64,000 nucleotides of DNA, from positions 124,001 through 188,000 of the forward strand of contig CAJJDP010000043.1 of assembly GCA_905182995.1 (NCBI GenBank), given 5' to 3'. The DNA comes from Paramecium octaurelia. Lineage: Eukaryota > Ciliophora > Oligohymenophorea > Peniculida > Parameciidae. The stretch's first letter is position 1, and each line of letters starts with the position of its first letter. Positions 10,986 to 24,921 of the stretch are shown piece after piece. The notes under the pieces were generated by a model. The model was not told the DNA's origin. It saw only the letters and a list, made by a program, of their open reading frames with translations, and made no database searches. A program made the translations under genes and the position numbers.

Positions 10986-13201
10986 TCAATATTCACTATT
11001 GCGTTCAGATACATAATCTCTTCTAAATACAGAGAAGGCAAGATCGCTATTTACTTCTAAAAAGTCTTTCTTAGTCTACAATATCTCTTATTCCTTTTTC
11101 TCCTTATCTTATTTAATTTTCCTTTAATTTTCAGATAAAAAGTCATTCTTGTCAGTTACAATCTGAATTGCAGGAGATCTTATTTATTGGGATGTCTCTT
11201 CTAAAGATTCTAATTATTATTCTCTTTTCTTGAGAGTCTCAACAAAATCAACCAAACGGTCCTTCTCTTCTTTTCCTTTCCCATAATATGTACACATAAT
11301 CACTTAGATATCCTCCCTCACTCTTTTAATTTTCTCTAAATCCATTCTCTCTTTTATCATTTGTATTTCCCTTATCTTATCTTGAAGTTTATTTAACTCG
11401 AGTGAACTTTTACTTATAGCCAAGCCTTAATCACTAAATGGTAAATTCTTAGCATGACCCAAATAATGCTTCAAACCCAATGATTCGGCCTACTCTTTTG
11501 GTATCAAATATTTGGTCTTCTTTATCATATTATCTTTGTCATTCACTTGAACCTTGATAATTGTAGGCAATTAAAATCCAGCCGCTTAATGCTGTTAAAG
11601 TGATCTAGTCGTCTTCCCTCTTTTCAAAAAGTATTTATCATCTTGAACACTCGACAATGTAAATTCCTAAAAGAACTTTAGTTGATCTGTATCGAATTGC
11701 TTGAGTTTATCAAAGAATTTATTATGAAATCTCATTTACACCTTAGCTTCCTTTTAGGCATAATCTTTAAAAATTAATGATTCAATATACTTAAACTCAT
11801 AAATTTGGAGACTTCTGCTTCGATTTATTAAGAATTTAGTATAGTTCTTTTATTTTTTAAATACTAATTCCTTAATGAATCTATTTTATTATAAACATGA
11901 AAACAAAACTAACAAACAGTTTCCTATTTATAGAAATTTGATATCTTCAAATGCTTAAAATAAGCACTATTTGTAATATCCCCCAATGAATAATCTAAGA
12001 ATTATAATTTAAATTACATATCCTTAATTTGAATATCAATTATTCAGTTGGTGGCTTATTAAGATAGGGTTCTAGCATTTTAATGGTTTTAAATCTCTCA
12101 ATCATATCTAGAAATATTGATTTATAAGTAATTTTCTTATGAGTTTCTTTCTCTCCTGCCATTATGAATAACGAAAATTATTCATCGAATTCATCATAAA
12201 AAATATTATTGGTCGCATAATGGCAATACAAACCAGCACATTTATCAAAATTATGAACCTGCTGTTTCACAGGATATAAGGTAGCTATTTCAACTGGTTC
12301 TCCATCAGCATGAAATTGAATATTATCCAAACCTGTCAAATATATTTATAGATCTCCTTCAGTCATAAAGAACTCTACTTAAAGTAGTTAAATAGATCTT
12401 TAGAGTCTCCCTTCTAAAAATCTTAGCAAACTAAAAGCAAAATGTTCGCATTTCACATTTTATTGTGCTGCCAAAGATTTGTCATATTCTTCTTTAAGAT
12501 AGACTGGTTTTTTGACTATATTTTCTTGTTTAGAGAATTCCTCCTTTTATAAGGGAGTTTAGGCAAATCTCTTCCTATTAACTCTAAATTTAGGTTGATC
12601 ATCAATTTATTCTTTAGAAACTGTTACTTAAAATATGTGTTTAGGTGATTTTGTTACTCCACAACCAATAATTTTGGTCCAATTAGTAATGATTTCTGAT
12701 TTCTCATTAGGATTTTTAAAAAGTTCATTTGCTACTTCTTATGAAACTGCCCTATAAATACGACCTAATTAGAATTGATGATTTGAAGTTACCTTACGCT
12801 AATTTCTATTCGAAATGGAATATGTAACATTTGCATGTTGTTTTTGATTCCTCACATTTACATGGGGCTTGCAATTACACTTAATCCAAGTTGTCAGATT
12901 AAATATACTCACCCAATCTATTAACATTCTTGGCTCTACAATAGGTTCCAAAAACTCTCCATTTTAGCCACTCATCATCATGCGTTTTGATGCAGTGCTT
13001 TCGAAATTTATCATTATGATTACTTTATCATCCATGTAGAACCATTATTTGGGTTCTCCTTATTTCAAGATAATAGTGTCAAATATTTTAAATCCGACTG
13101 AGTACATAGTTTCAAAGATGGAAGAATACTAACAATAGAATTTATTGATATACAGGCTGTAACATTTAAATTAGCCAAGGAGTGAAATCTTCTTATTACA
13201 T
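10986..13201 (-). CDS. unrecognised protein, 703 residues
   Basis: Four introns (13129-13153, 12880-12912, 11995-12017, 11790-11812) leave one open frame that sums to whole codons. The N-terminal half is globular-looking (FLEPIVEPRMLIDW, CEHFAFSLLRFLEGRL, FFMTEGDLQIYLTGLDNIQF, CAGLYCHYATNNIFYDEF). The C-terminal third is charged and helical, with a probable coiled coil around ELNKLQDKIREIQMIKERM and KQDKEKKEQEILQTKKDF. No catalytic motif or membrane segment is evident. The start codon lies 9 nt from the divergent TMEM17-family start. I do not recognise the family. Confidence 0.72.
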
Positions 13202-13210
13202 TTTTTTAAT

Positions 13211-13920
13211 ATGTAAAATAATAAACAAAGTGTAAGACACATTATTTACGGATCGACTTCATATCCTCGTCCCAGAGCAACTCGTTTCCTAGAATCCTAA
13301 CTTACTGCTAGTTTGTTATTACAGAAATTACTATACTTCAATGCATATTTCTCCTTATTGTTCCTGTATGTCACTTTAGGTATTAATATACAAAGAGTAA
13401 AATTTACGCTTTCATCATATTTAGCTTTGGATAGTCAAATCAAATTTGATGGATACATTGAATTTAGTATTGTTGCTCATATGGGCTGTGCTAGAAGGGT
13501 TTCGCCTGTCAAATGGATATAGCGGGAATATTAAAGAATAGGTATTAACTGTCAATTAGCTTAAGTTTCCAGAATTATTTTCATTTGTGCTCATCACCAT
13601 TGTATCTCTTGCTCTTGAAGTGATGCAGTATATTATTCCAACTTTGAATTATCCAATGTAATTAGGATTAGTAATCATTCAAACAGTTTTGTACTTTTGT
13701 GAAATCATGATTGCTATATCATCTCTATGCACTTAAAATAAATCCTAGTTGGCCTTAATGAGTTTGAGAGTCCCAAAATCTGAGAATGATTATTAAATTA
13801 AGAAACGTATTGAAGTAATATGGATGTGTGAACATCTAGGATTTGAGGATTAAATAAGAAGAGAAGTAACGTTTAGTAGAGCAGGAGCAAGAAAGGTTGA
13901 CCTATCAAAATAATTATTGA
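13211..13920 (+). CDS. TMEM17/TMEM216-family transition-zone membrane protein
   Basis: 218 residues with two introns (13397-13424 and 13871-13895). There are four hydrophobic helices: LLYFNAYFSLLFLYVTL, the stretch LMDTLNLVLLLIWAVL, FSFVLITIVSLALEVM, and LGLVIIQTVLYFCEIM. The motif FRLSNGYSGNIKEQV between helices 2 and 3 corresponds to the RLYLGYxGNLxE signature of the Transmemb_17 family. Human members sit in the MKS/B9 complex at the ciliary transition zone, gating ciliary membrane entry. I cannot say whether this is TMEM17, TMEM80 or TMEM216. The last intron brings in TGA at 13918-13920; without it the frame would run into the convergent gene. Confidence 0.82.
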
Positions 13921-13929
13921 AATATTAAT

Positions 13930-15186
13930 TCAAAGCTTCTAATATAAACTCATTTTCTTAATAAGCATTCTTTCTCTATCGCTCTACTAATCGATAATTT
14001 ACTTTTGTTCAAGCTAGTTTTATACAAAGATAATTTTACTAATTTCTTTTAATAATCTCTATTATTTTAATCAATATTCTATTATAACTATTAGATTTTT
14101 TGTTTGAAGGACATTTCCATAGAAGAATATTCTTCCTTTAAGGCAGCTTCATATGATTATTCAAACTCTTCTGTAGTTTTGTATTTAGCCACAAACCTTT
14201 TATACAAGTCATCCTATAATATAAATAAGTTATCTCACTTTCTGACTCTTCATGTTATCAACTTTTTTATTTAATTCGATGATTTCATTGCTCGCATTTG
14301 TAAACTTTTATTGCACTTCACTTAATTTCAATCCAAGCTATAAATTTTCCTATTTAATTATTCAATTAATGTTTACGTCTCTTAACATAGTAACGAGATT
14401 CTGGTAACTATCTTTGACTTCGTCAATTACTTTGTTATAGTAGGATGCAGGATTAGGAGGCAATTCCACAGTGATGTGACTCAATTAACTTTGACTTAAA
14501 GTAGTTGAATTTGATAGTTAATCTTATAGTTTTTTGCATTGGTTTTACAAGGATTTGATTTCAGTTAAGAGTTTAATGTTCTCATCTTTTAAATCATACA
14601 ACTTTTTTTGTAAAAGACTGTCACCATTTGGTTGATTCAGATCACCTTTCTTCTAAACTAAATATTCAATTATCTCCAAGTTCAATAGACTCATCAAGAA
14701 CCTATTTGGTAAAATCCCTTGAGATGCTATTTTTTAGAAGTAGTTTGATTAGAAGTTAGTATAACATTATTCGTATTATAGGTAATGAATACATTGCAGC
14801 TCTGTTATTTTATTGACGTAGAAGTCAAAATTTTGGATCATATTGTACAATTTAACCACTGTCTCATTGGCATCAGAACAATTGCAAATTTGAATAACTC
14901 GTTGAGGATCCAAACCTTTATCATTCATTCTTATATTTGAAATCCATTGTTTTATTTTTTAGTTGTGAGTTGAACTCAATCTAGATTATTGAATGCCCAA
15001 TTTATTCAGTTTTGAGATTTCATCTTCAATATTTAATAGATCCATCTTAAGTGAGGTTGAGTAAGCTTGTTCACTCATTTCAAATGGAATTATGCTCACT
15101 ATTTATTCTTAATAAGCACTCTATGGACGAAAGGAGTGAGATGATCTTAATTTAAGAGTCTTAAAACCTGTTCCAGTTTTATTCAT
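13930..15186 (-). CDS. coiled-coil protein, 401 residues, unrecognised
   Basis: Two introns (14214-14238 and 14014-14039). After about 30 basic residues the protein is largely alpha-helical, with heptad-like Leu/Ile spacing, e.g. LYDLKDENIKLLTEIKSLQ and LKLSEVQQKFTNASNEIIEL, and a C-terminal helix ending KKMSLYQKL. No membrane or catalytic motif. Using the second intron places TGA at 13930-13932, 9 nt from the end of the convergent TMEM17-family gene; the unspliced frame would overlap it. Function unknown; a cytoskeletal or ciliary role is possible from position and composition only. Confidence 0.75.
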
Positions 15187-15204
15187 TTATAACATTAAAT
15201 TAAA

Positions 15205-15599
15205 ATGATCAAAAAGTATTTTAGCTTTGATTTTCAGGTTATTGGAAAAGTACAAGGTAATTAAGATCTTGAATCTAAAATAGGAGTATACTTTAGAAAA
15301 TTTACAAAGGAACAAGGAACTAATTTGGGATTGGTAGGATGGGTTGAGAATCAAAAAGATGGATCAGTCAAGGGAGTTGCTTAAGGTGATCATAAAAAGT
15401 GTGAAGAAATGTAAAATATTTAGCGATTCTTAACTTTCTTAGGATCCATTGGTTAACGAATGTGGGATCTCCAAAAAGCAAGTATTTGAATTGTTATTTT
15501 AATTATAGAATTGAGAAGATGATCAAAACCAATGAGAGAGAAATCGATAAATTATAATATAAAGAATTCTCGGTGAGGGATGATAAAAAATAGAAGTGA
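15205..15599 (+). CDS. acylphosphatase
   Basis: 111 residues with introns at 15257-15283 and 15411-15442. Splicing yields the acylphosphatase signature: GKVQGVYFRKFTKEQ with the catalytic Arg in YFRK, then LGLVGWVENQKDGSVKGVAQG with the conserved Asn in VEN, then HWLTNVGSPKS. The enzyme hydrolyses acyl-phosphates in the cytosol. It differs from the usual 90-100 residue enzyme by a roughly 35-residue charged C-terminal tail (about EKMIKTNEREIDKL onward). Its ATG lies 18 nt from the divergent coiled-coil gene. Confidence 0.93.
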
Positions 15600-15617
15600 T
15601 TTTATAATATAATATTT

Positions 15618-18570
15618 ATGCCAAAATAAAACTTAAGCAACTACATCAAGTTTTTTAACCAAATAAATGATCTAGAGTAAAAAGGACTTATTACATCTAA
15701 ATAAAAGCATTTATTGAAGGTGAATCTGACCACCAAAGAGTATCAATTGAATAATCTTATATGCGCCATCTATGATGAATAAGATTACTAAAGTGCCATT
15801 CTCTAATATTTACGAACAATTGAACCATAACCGAAGATAAGGTATCAATCTTCAGGGGAAAATGACAGTCCCATTCGATAAAGAAGAAGAGGAAACTCAC
15901 TCTCAAGGGTTTCATAATTTAATGAGTCAAAATTAATTGCATAGTTAGATGAACTGAATGATCAACTAATGAATCTCTGGCAATCCGATTCACAATTTGT
16001 AATTATTCTACACTATTTATCAAGTACTTAAACCAAGAAATCAATGAAAAGCTCAGGAAAGTAGGAGAATTCATTACGAAAACAGCAACGTCAACTCCCA
16101 GCAATTCATAGAAATAGGTAACGAACATAACTGATTCCAATTAAGTGATCGAGAATCTTTCATAACTATACAAGGATATGAAAGTAAATTTATTTATTCT
16201 TATTCCAGTAACATTTTAATGACTATTTGAGATGCCATCTGCTTTTAATGGATGATAAATTATCTACCGAACATTTAAATAATGTTTTAAGGGCTTTTAT
16301 GAAGAATTTGGTTGATGCTGATGAAATATCATTTATTTATAACAATGAAATTTACAGCTCCGAAAATGGGTAATTTAATGAGATAAATTTAACTGATCAG
16401 TAGAAATTGGAAATTCAATCGATTCTAGAGGGGAATGTTATTGAAATTTCAGAAACATATCCAGAAATAGCTTCATTATTTTAAACTAATAAATTCAAAA
16501 GAAATTATTTGCTCAAAATACAGAATTCCACCTGCTTATTTTGTTTCCATTCCAAAGTAGAACACAAAATCATTATTGAATCTTTTCTGTCCCTTTGCAA
16601 TGAATACCAATTTTTTGAAGAAGTCAATCAGTTGGCATAGTTTCTGCTTGAAACTCTAAAACAAGCCAGAGTTTAATGTTTTAATCCATTGCAACTGTCT
16701 CACATGATTCAAGACATAGGAATAGCCTTTATCAGATGTTCTAAATATTTCTTTATTCATAAATCGATTTCCATTTTGAGTGAAAGATACAAAGTGTGCA
16801 AGGACAATACATCTTTTATAAGTATGCATCCATTTGTTGAATTTGATTTTAGAGATTCCTTAAATTTGAGCATTCATATATGCTTTGATTTAAATAAAAA
16901 GGAAGATATGAATGTTTATAAATAACTCAATTTGAGTTTCAATAAATATCTGAAGTTCATTAAGTAATGCTACGATAGAACCACATTTTACAAATTTTTT
17001 GTGAAATCTCAAGATTCATTGATATTTGAGTTTGATAAATAAGGATAAATTACATTTGTCTCATAGCCAATTACCAGTAAATTGGCAGAAGAATTCAACA
17101 TAAATTTTAATCCTTAATTTTATAATGCATCCTACACAAGCATTTTCAAGAATAAGAGTCTCATTCAGCATATCGAGAATCAATTACAGGATCAAAATAA
17201 ATGGAAACTAACAGACAGTAATGCAACCTATGAGGTGTTTATGAAAATGGAAGAGAAATATTTTAAAGGGTTTTTTGTGATATTTTAATAAGGGTGGTTC
17301 AGATATAACTAGAAATCACTTGATGCAAATTAGTGGTAAAAACTAAGAAAGAGTTTTCTTTAATAAGAAACTAGGCAATATTTGGATAAGCTAGAATAAA
17401 AGCATCCATAACTAAAGAATTCTGTAGTGTAGATGTTTAAACCCAAGGCAACTTAGAAATAATCTTAATTCAAAAATTTCAGTCCAAGTTTTAGTCCTAG
17501 ACATCTAGATTAAAGAAATTCTCTTTAAGAAAGTGAGAGCATTCGTTTGATTCCAAAAACTAAAGGGATTAATCATTTTTATCCAGATATGATCACCGAG
17601 ACTTGTATTGAGAATATAGATAACTTTGAATTTAATATACTCCCTTATAGCGCAGATTGGTTAGAGAAGTAGAAAGTGGTATTTTCAATATTGAGAAGAA
17701 ACAATTTCATCGAAGATTACAAGATAAGTGAGGATGCATTATGCAGTTTCTTGTGTGCATTGGAATATAAATATAATAAGCGAGGCAATTAATTCCATAA
17801 TTATGATCATGGAGTAACAGTAATGTAATGTACACATGCCATCAGTTTGGAAATAATGAAGACCTAATATGCACATTTATTGAGTCAATTCACAAAATTT
17901 GCATTGATTCTCTCCGGACTGTGTCACGATGTATCTCATACAGGAAGAACAAACATTTTTGAGATCAATAGTTTATCAAATTTGGCTATTAGATATCATG
18001 ATAGAAGTGTGTTAGAATAACATCATGCAGCCACTTCAATAAAATTGTTATGCGCTCCTGCGACAAATATTATCCCTAATTTTACATCATCTGAATTCAG
18101 AGAGTTTCGTAAACTCTTCATTTCCAATATTCTTTATACAGATATAACAGAGCATTTCAATTTAATGAAAAACTTTGAGGCCAGAATCAAGGAACTAAAC
18201 TTTGGAACTGAAGATGACATCAAATTAATGACAGGTATGATTATTCATACATCTGACTTCACTGGTGGAGCCAAACCATTTAAATTGAGCAGGGAATGGA
18301 GTACAAGAGTGAATATGGAATTCTAGGAACAATATAGTTTGGAAGGAAAATTTGGATATCCCCAATTACCTTACATGAAGGATTTAGATTAAGTATAATA
18401 AATCATAATCTTAGTTACCTATTATGGCCAAATCAGAAGTTGGGTTTTTCAAATTCATTGTACGACCACTTTGGTCCATTATGTCAAAGTTTGCTGAAGA
18501 CAGGTTGCAATAGAGTGTTGATAATCTTGAACAAACTATTGTGGAATGGGAGAAACTAATGATAAATTGA
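15618..18570 (+). CDS. 3',5'-cyclic nucleotide phosphodiesterase
   Basis: 959 residues with introns at 15999-16024, 16184-16208 and 18393-18414. The C-terminal 330 residues are a class I PDE catalytic domain: the metal-binding FHNYDHGVTVMQ, ALILSGLCHDVSHTGRTN, YHDRSVLEQHHA, a later HTSDF aspartate, and GFFKFIVRPLW near the end. The middle, about residues 200-430, looks like a degenerate regulatory region, possibly GAF-like (GIAFIRCSKYFFIH, SFISMHPFVEFDF), but I cannot prove it. The first 150 residues are charged. PDEs of this kind tune cAMP or cGMP signalling, which controls ciliary beating in Paramecium; the substrate cannot be read from sequence. Confidence 0.9.
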
Positions 18571-18640
18571 TAAAATGTATTAATTTATAAGAATTATTCT
18601 TATATATTGGGATTTTAAATATTTATTTTATTATTATTTA

Positions 18641-20389
<1,749 letters not shown>

Positions 20390-20442
20390 AATTAATTTAT
20401 TTAAATTAAATCTTTAAATCAAGAGCATAAATAGTTAATATA

Positions 20443-23400
20443 TCAATCCTGCTTCCCTTCTCTCTAATCGTAATGCACCAATATCTTAATTTGCGGAACC
20501 TAAAAGTTCATATACGCTTAGGTTTTCTCTTCTGGACTCATCTGATCTCCATTATTCAGTGATTGTTGTCTCCATTTTGTATATTATTTAGTCAATTCCG
20601 AAAACTCATTTAAAGCCACCTTCAAATATTTATACTTATTATCTGACAAGATGATAGTTCTTTTTCTTGTCGGATTTCTATATTCATTTCTCCTCTCAAA
20701 AACCATCTATTTCTCAGACGGAATTTCTTCCTTATCATCCTATTTCTATTCTTAAATAATTATATTCTGACTCTCCTAATGATACTGATTCTTCTAAACC
20801 AGCTTCTCCTTCAGATTCTATAGAACACTTATGTCTTAATGGATCGGAAACTGTTTCAATTGAATCTTGACCTACTCTATATTCATCATAAATCTTGTGT
20901 ATTTTAAGTAAATGTAATCTGCCTAGTTATTATTTAAGATTAATACAATCAATTATTTCTCCTCCTTCCTGTTCTCATAAAAACTGAAATTCTTTCTTGG
21001 CTTAGAGGCTATCAAATACTGCTACTCGAATAACTCTTCATCCATAATTGAAATCTTATTGTTTCTATATTGATGGCATATCCGATAGAGCAAGAAACTC
21101 ATAAACACTGTCCTCACACTCTTCGACCAATGCAGAAACAACTCAAAACTCAATGGCTCAAATAATAAATCGATCACTGCTTTTCGGAACTCTATCGGAA
21201 ATTTCAAAAAATTTGTGTAAATTAACTCCAAAACCGTAGCGATTGCTATTGCATGTTCTGATTGTGTTAAGACAATTCTTATCCCATTTAAAAAGAACGG
21301 GTAATCAAAAACTGTTAATGTTTCCGGACATTAATTTATTATTAAACTCAATAAATCAAAAACCTAAATAACCTAATCAGATTAATACAATCTAATAATA
21401 ATTATGGATCTTACTTTGTTTTATTAAATAATATCATTACGATAATGTTTATTATATTGTTATTCCTAGACACAGCCATTACACAATCAAAAAATGATAT
21501 TGTGTACTATTCTTTTAATTTCAATTCACAAAGGAAGGATTTCAATAACATCTTATATCCTGGCACATGTTACCATTGGATATTGTTCTTTTACAAAATA
21601 TATTGTATGTAAGTACAGAAATCCATTATGAAATACTGATAAATTAAACTCCTTTTGCTAAAAGTTTACACCCATTAATCATCACTCGTACTCTAGCTAA
21701 ATTAATATTACTGATTTTAGGAAAGATAGTTGTAAAAGTATGTCTGCCAATCAAATATCATTGCCACTTATTCATTTATGAACACATCTTACTCCTCTAA
21801 TTAAAATTCATTCCCTCTCCACTCCACTAATTAAGGATCATTGGACTTGGTGATGCACTTCAACAATTAATCCTTAAAGTGAGGGATCCTTATAAATGCT
21901 AGAACAAGAAATCTCATTGTGAACTTTCTCTCATTTTACTACTGGGTTTTTAGTGGGACCTTGAGAAGTACCCAATTTAAAGTTTGGAGCATAAATTCAG
22001 AATAATGGAGGTTAACTGAATTTTTTAGTTCCAACTGCTTTTTTGATAATTATTTACATTCTTCAAAGTACCCTAAAGAATGCAACCTAAATTCTCCTCT
22101 AGTAATTATTACTAATAAAATCTCATAGCAAACTTCTCTTAGATTATCATCCAATTTATCAATATACTTAGTTATTTGTTCAGCAATCTTAGTAAAATAT
22201 TCTTAGGCTTTGAATAGGTCCTCTTGGTTTTTATAGTAAAATAATTTAGAATTGGTATCTTTGTCTGCCTTTTAAACTTCAACTAAAAGTTGCTAACTAA
22301 TAGTCAGTGCCTGACGTTAGAGTACAGTTCTTTGTTGATCATTATGACTTAATGATTGCATCTTAAACATAGATTCATATAACTTCTAAAAGATATTAGT
22401 TATTTCCGCAATCTAAGAAACTGATTTGGAACTACAAATATTGACACCTAACGTGCACCCGTTCTCAGTTCTAATACCCACCAATTTCTATTTAAGAAAT
22501 CTGGGTAGTTTTACATTGAACTTACACTTAATCGTACCTACTTTATTCCCCTTACACCATAGGCTTTTGGTTACAGTAGTTTTGAATTGCTGATGCATTT
22601 TAAAATCTTCTTGATCATCCTCTTAAGTTAGTTTATGTAATGCAATAAAGGTTTCAGCAAAAAGGTTCTAATCAATGATTACTTCTTTTTCGCATTTTTC
22701 TTTGATTGACTTGATTGAGCAAATTTCAGGAGATTGAAATTCATTTTCCTTATTTATACTCCAAATGCAAACTTACAATGCACTATTATACAATTCATTT
22801 GATGGCAACTCAATACTAAAAATAGGTAATTCGGATGAACTATTCCAAGTAGTTCTAAACATCATTTCTTATAGGAAATTGTTGAGGGATGAATTAAATC
22901 CTCTCAGATATGCTGGATTATAAAAGCTCTCAGAATTTGGCGACGTAAAGTACATCTTCCGTGTAACCAATCGCAAGTTAAAGACGTAGGCCTTGTCCTT
23001 AATACTCTCAACATAACTACAATCTATTTCAATAGGATTAATATCGATCTATAATATCTAAGCCATTTGCATATCAAAAGATAGCCTACCTTTTCCAATT
23101 TAGTAATCAAAATGAATAGGTCCACTTATAATATCGAAAATGGGAATCTCCAAAGTTGCAATCACATTCTTCTCTTCAAATAGTTAAAATTCCAGTTTCT
23201 TTTCGTGTAACTCGATTATGCTAGCTTTGATTTATGTTTCCACGATTTTCTTCCACTAAGGTTAGTTAATTATTTACAGCGTGTTTACCATCTAAATCTA
23301 TATGGTTTGGCGTTTCAATTAGTATATCTCCAGCCAATTTAATACTCAAATGACAAGACTTAGTCGGGTATTGTAAACGAAGATTTTCGAATAAAATATT

Positions 23401-23508
23401 AAACTTCATTGGTTCAGGATTTATGAATGAGCATCCATATCTATGTAGTCCTTCTGGCGACTTTACAAATTAATGATGTTAATGCTAATGCCCACATACA
23501 CCTCCCAT
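20443..23508 (-). CDS. large DUF1765-like protein with N-terminal C2-like region
   Basis: 1,006 residues with only two introns (23256-23277 and 21392-21414). The N-terminal 170 residues look like a C2-type beta sandwich (KFNILFENLRLQYPTKSCHL, then KKLEFQLFEEKNVIATLEIP). A long helical middle follows. The segment from LSLIINQCPETLTVFDYPFF through VLELIYTNFLKFPIEFRKAV to LFLHWSKSVRTVFMSFLLYR resembles the DUF1765 core of large fungal and protist proteins of unknown or trafficking-related role. The tail is Gln- and Lys-rich. The family call comes from the HW-S-x-x-VR-x-x-F-x-x-FLLYR pattern and is moderate; the function is unknown. Confidence 0.7.
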
Positions 23509-23529
23509 TATTATTTTTAATATAATAAT

Positions 23530-23879
23530 ATGTCTTGGTACAAATAATTAGGAAACTCAGTAAAAGAATTGAGATTCGTCTTCTGTTAAACATGTGGAAG
23601 ATCAGAAGGCATTAGGTATTCAGATAAAATCAAAATGTAGAAATCTTGTATCCAAAAATTATTGGCAATGGAAGGATGCAAACCCACAATTCCCATTTGT
23701 TGTTAGAGAGTGCGAATCTATTGACCCGTACATCCTCATCAGATACAGTACAATTTATATACTATAAAGAATACGGAGTTGAAAAGAAAGCTTTGATCGG
23801 AAATCTTAATGAATCGGAATTGGAATAAGTCATTGGACAATTGGTTGCGCAATCCAATAAAGTGAATTCAACTATCTGA
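23530..23879 (+). CDS. NDUFA2: mitochondrial complex I subunit NDUFA2 (B8)
   Basis: 100 residues with introns at 23616-23640 and 23748-23769. It matches the thioredoxin-like B8 subunit: VKELRFVFCQTCGRSEGIR, WQWKDANPQFPFVVRECESI, PYILIRYKYGVEKKALI, then a last helix ESELEQVIGQLVAQ. The order and length match the animal protein (about 99 residues). It is an accessory matrix-arm subunit of NADH:ubiquinone oxidoreductase. Divergent from the DUF1765-like gene with 21 nt between start codons. Confidence 0.9.
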
Positions 23880-24155
23880 TTAGCAATGTCATAATCAATA
23901 TAATCAAAAAAATACAAAATTAAACAATGTTATCAAACTGCATAATTATTTCTTATTACAGATGTCTCCATATATTGCTTCGCTATCCAATCTTATAATA
24001 GTGATAATCAAAGAAATAGTAAATTAATTAAATAGATAACTTCATATTTTTTATTAATTTCAACTATTTTCAAAAAAATGTTCATCCTAAAATAGACTTG
24101 GCCCTCCTATAACTGAAATAAAACTTAAATAAATTTATGATAAATAAACAATGTT

Positions 24156-24642
24156 TCAACAACACATTTTGTATTTCTTTTTTCCAACTTTCTTCCCACA
24201 ATTTGGACAGAAGTGGATGATATCTTAACATTCTTCAAAGCAAAATGGCAAAAAGAAGAGAGGTAAAAAAAAGAGAAACAGTAACCAACAAGCAAGCCAA
24301 GTATGACAACCGCTTTTATGTTTAATAAATGTCTGAACAGGTTTTTGACAATAAGGGCAATTGATATCAGCCGGAAATTAACAGCCATCTGCATTTGCTC
24401 TTCTAACTTGTTATACAATAATTGGTTATATGATAACAGGTCCATCTAAATTCATTTAATTATATACTCATAAATGGTTATTGCTATTGAACAGGAATGT
24501 ATTACTAATTTACCGGATATCCAATTGGAACTCCTTAACCCTGATTTAATTGTTACTATTGCTGATAAGCTTATTAATCTTAAGGTTAATTATAACCATC
24601 CGTTTAAGCAGGATAATTATATGCTACTACATTCGGCTGCAT
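24156..24642 (-). CDS. LITAF-domain membrane zinc-ribbon protein (first of two)
   Basis: 154 residues with one 22-nt intron (24446-24467). The N-terminus is Gln/Pro/Tyr-rich (YNYPAQTDGYNQPQDQQAY), followed by a LITAF domain: INCPYCQKPVQTFIKHKSG, a hydrophobic helix (TWLACWLLFLFFLPLFFLPF), then CFEECQDIIHFCPNCGKKVG. The two CxxC halves form one zinc site, with the hydrophobic segment lying on the membrane face; LITAF proteins act on endosomal and lysosomal membranes. The next gene on this strand carries the same domain, so the pair probably arose by local duplication. Confidence 0.88.
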
Positions 24643-24921
24643 TTTGTTAAACTTAATAATTATCAAACCTTATTATATTTTAATTATAAAGACTGAATTC
24701 TATATAATTTTATAGAATCCCTATTTCAATAAGCTGAGAATATTTTATTCTTATAATTAGGGATTTTACAAAATAGGTTTGTTTTTGAATTATTTTGAAC
24801 AATTTTTTCTATTTTGAATGCATTTATATTCTTATTTAATTAGATGGCGAATAATTTTTTAGGAAACCTAGCAACTTTATAATCCCTGAAAATTTTTATA
24901 TTAAATGATAAATAGATAGAT

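Noticed and set aside
10940-11000. One fused gene spanning 9967-13201
   Set aside because: A TGA at 10986-10988 ends the upstream frame and no 20-35 nt intron bridges it; a separate start plus 26-nt intron explains the downstream frame.
13950-14152. Longer C-terminus for the TMEM17-family protein overlapping the convergent gene
   Set aside because: A 25-nt intron at 13871-13895 gives a stop at 13918-13920, and the minus strand there is coiled-coil coding sequence.
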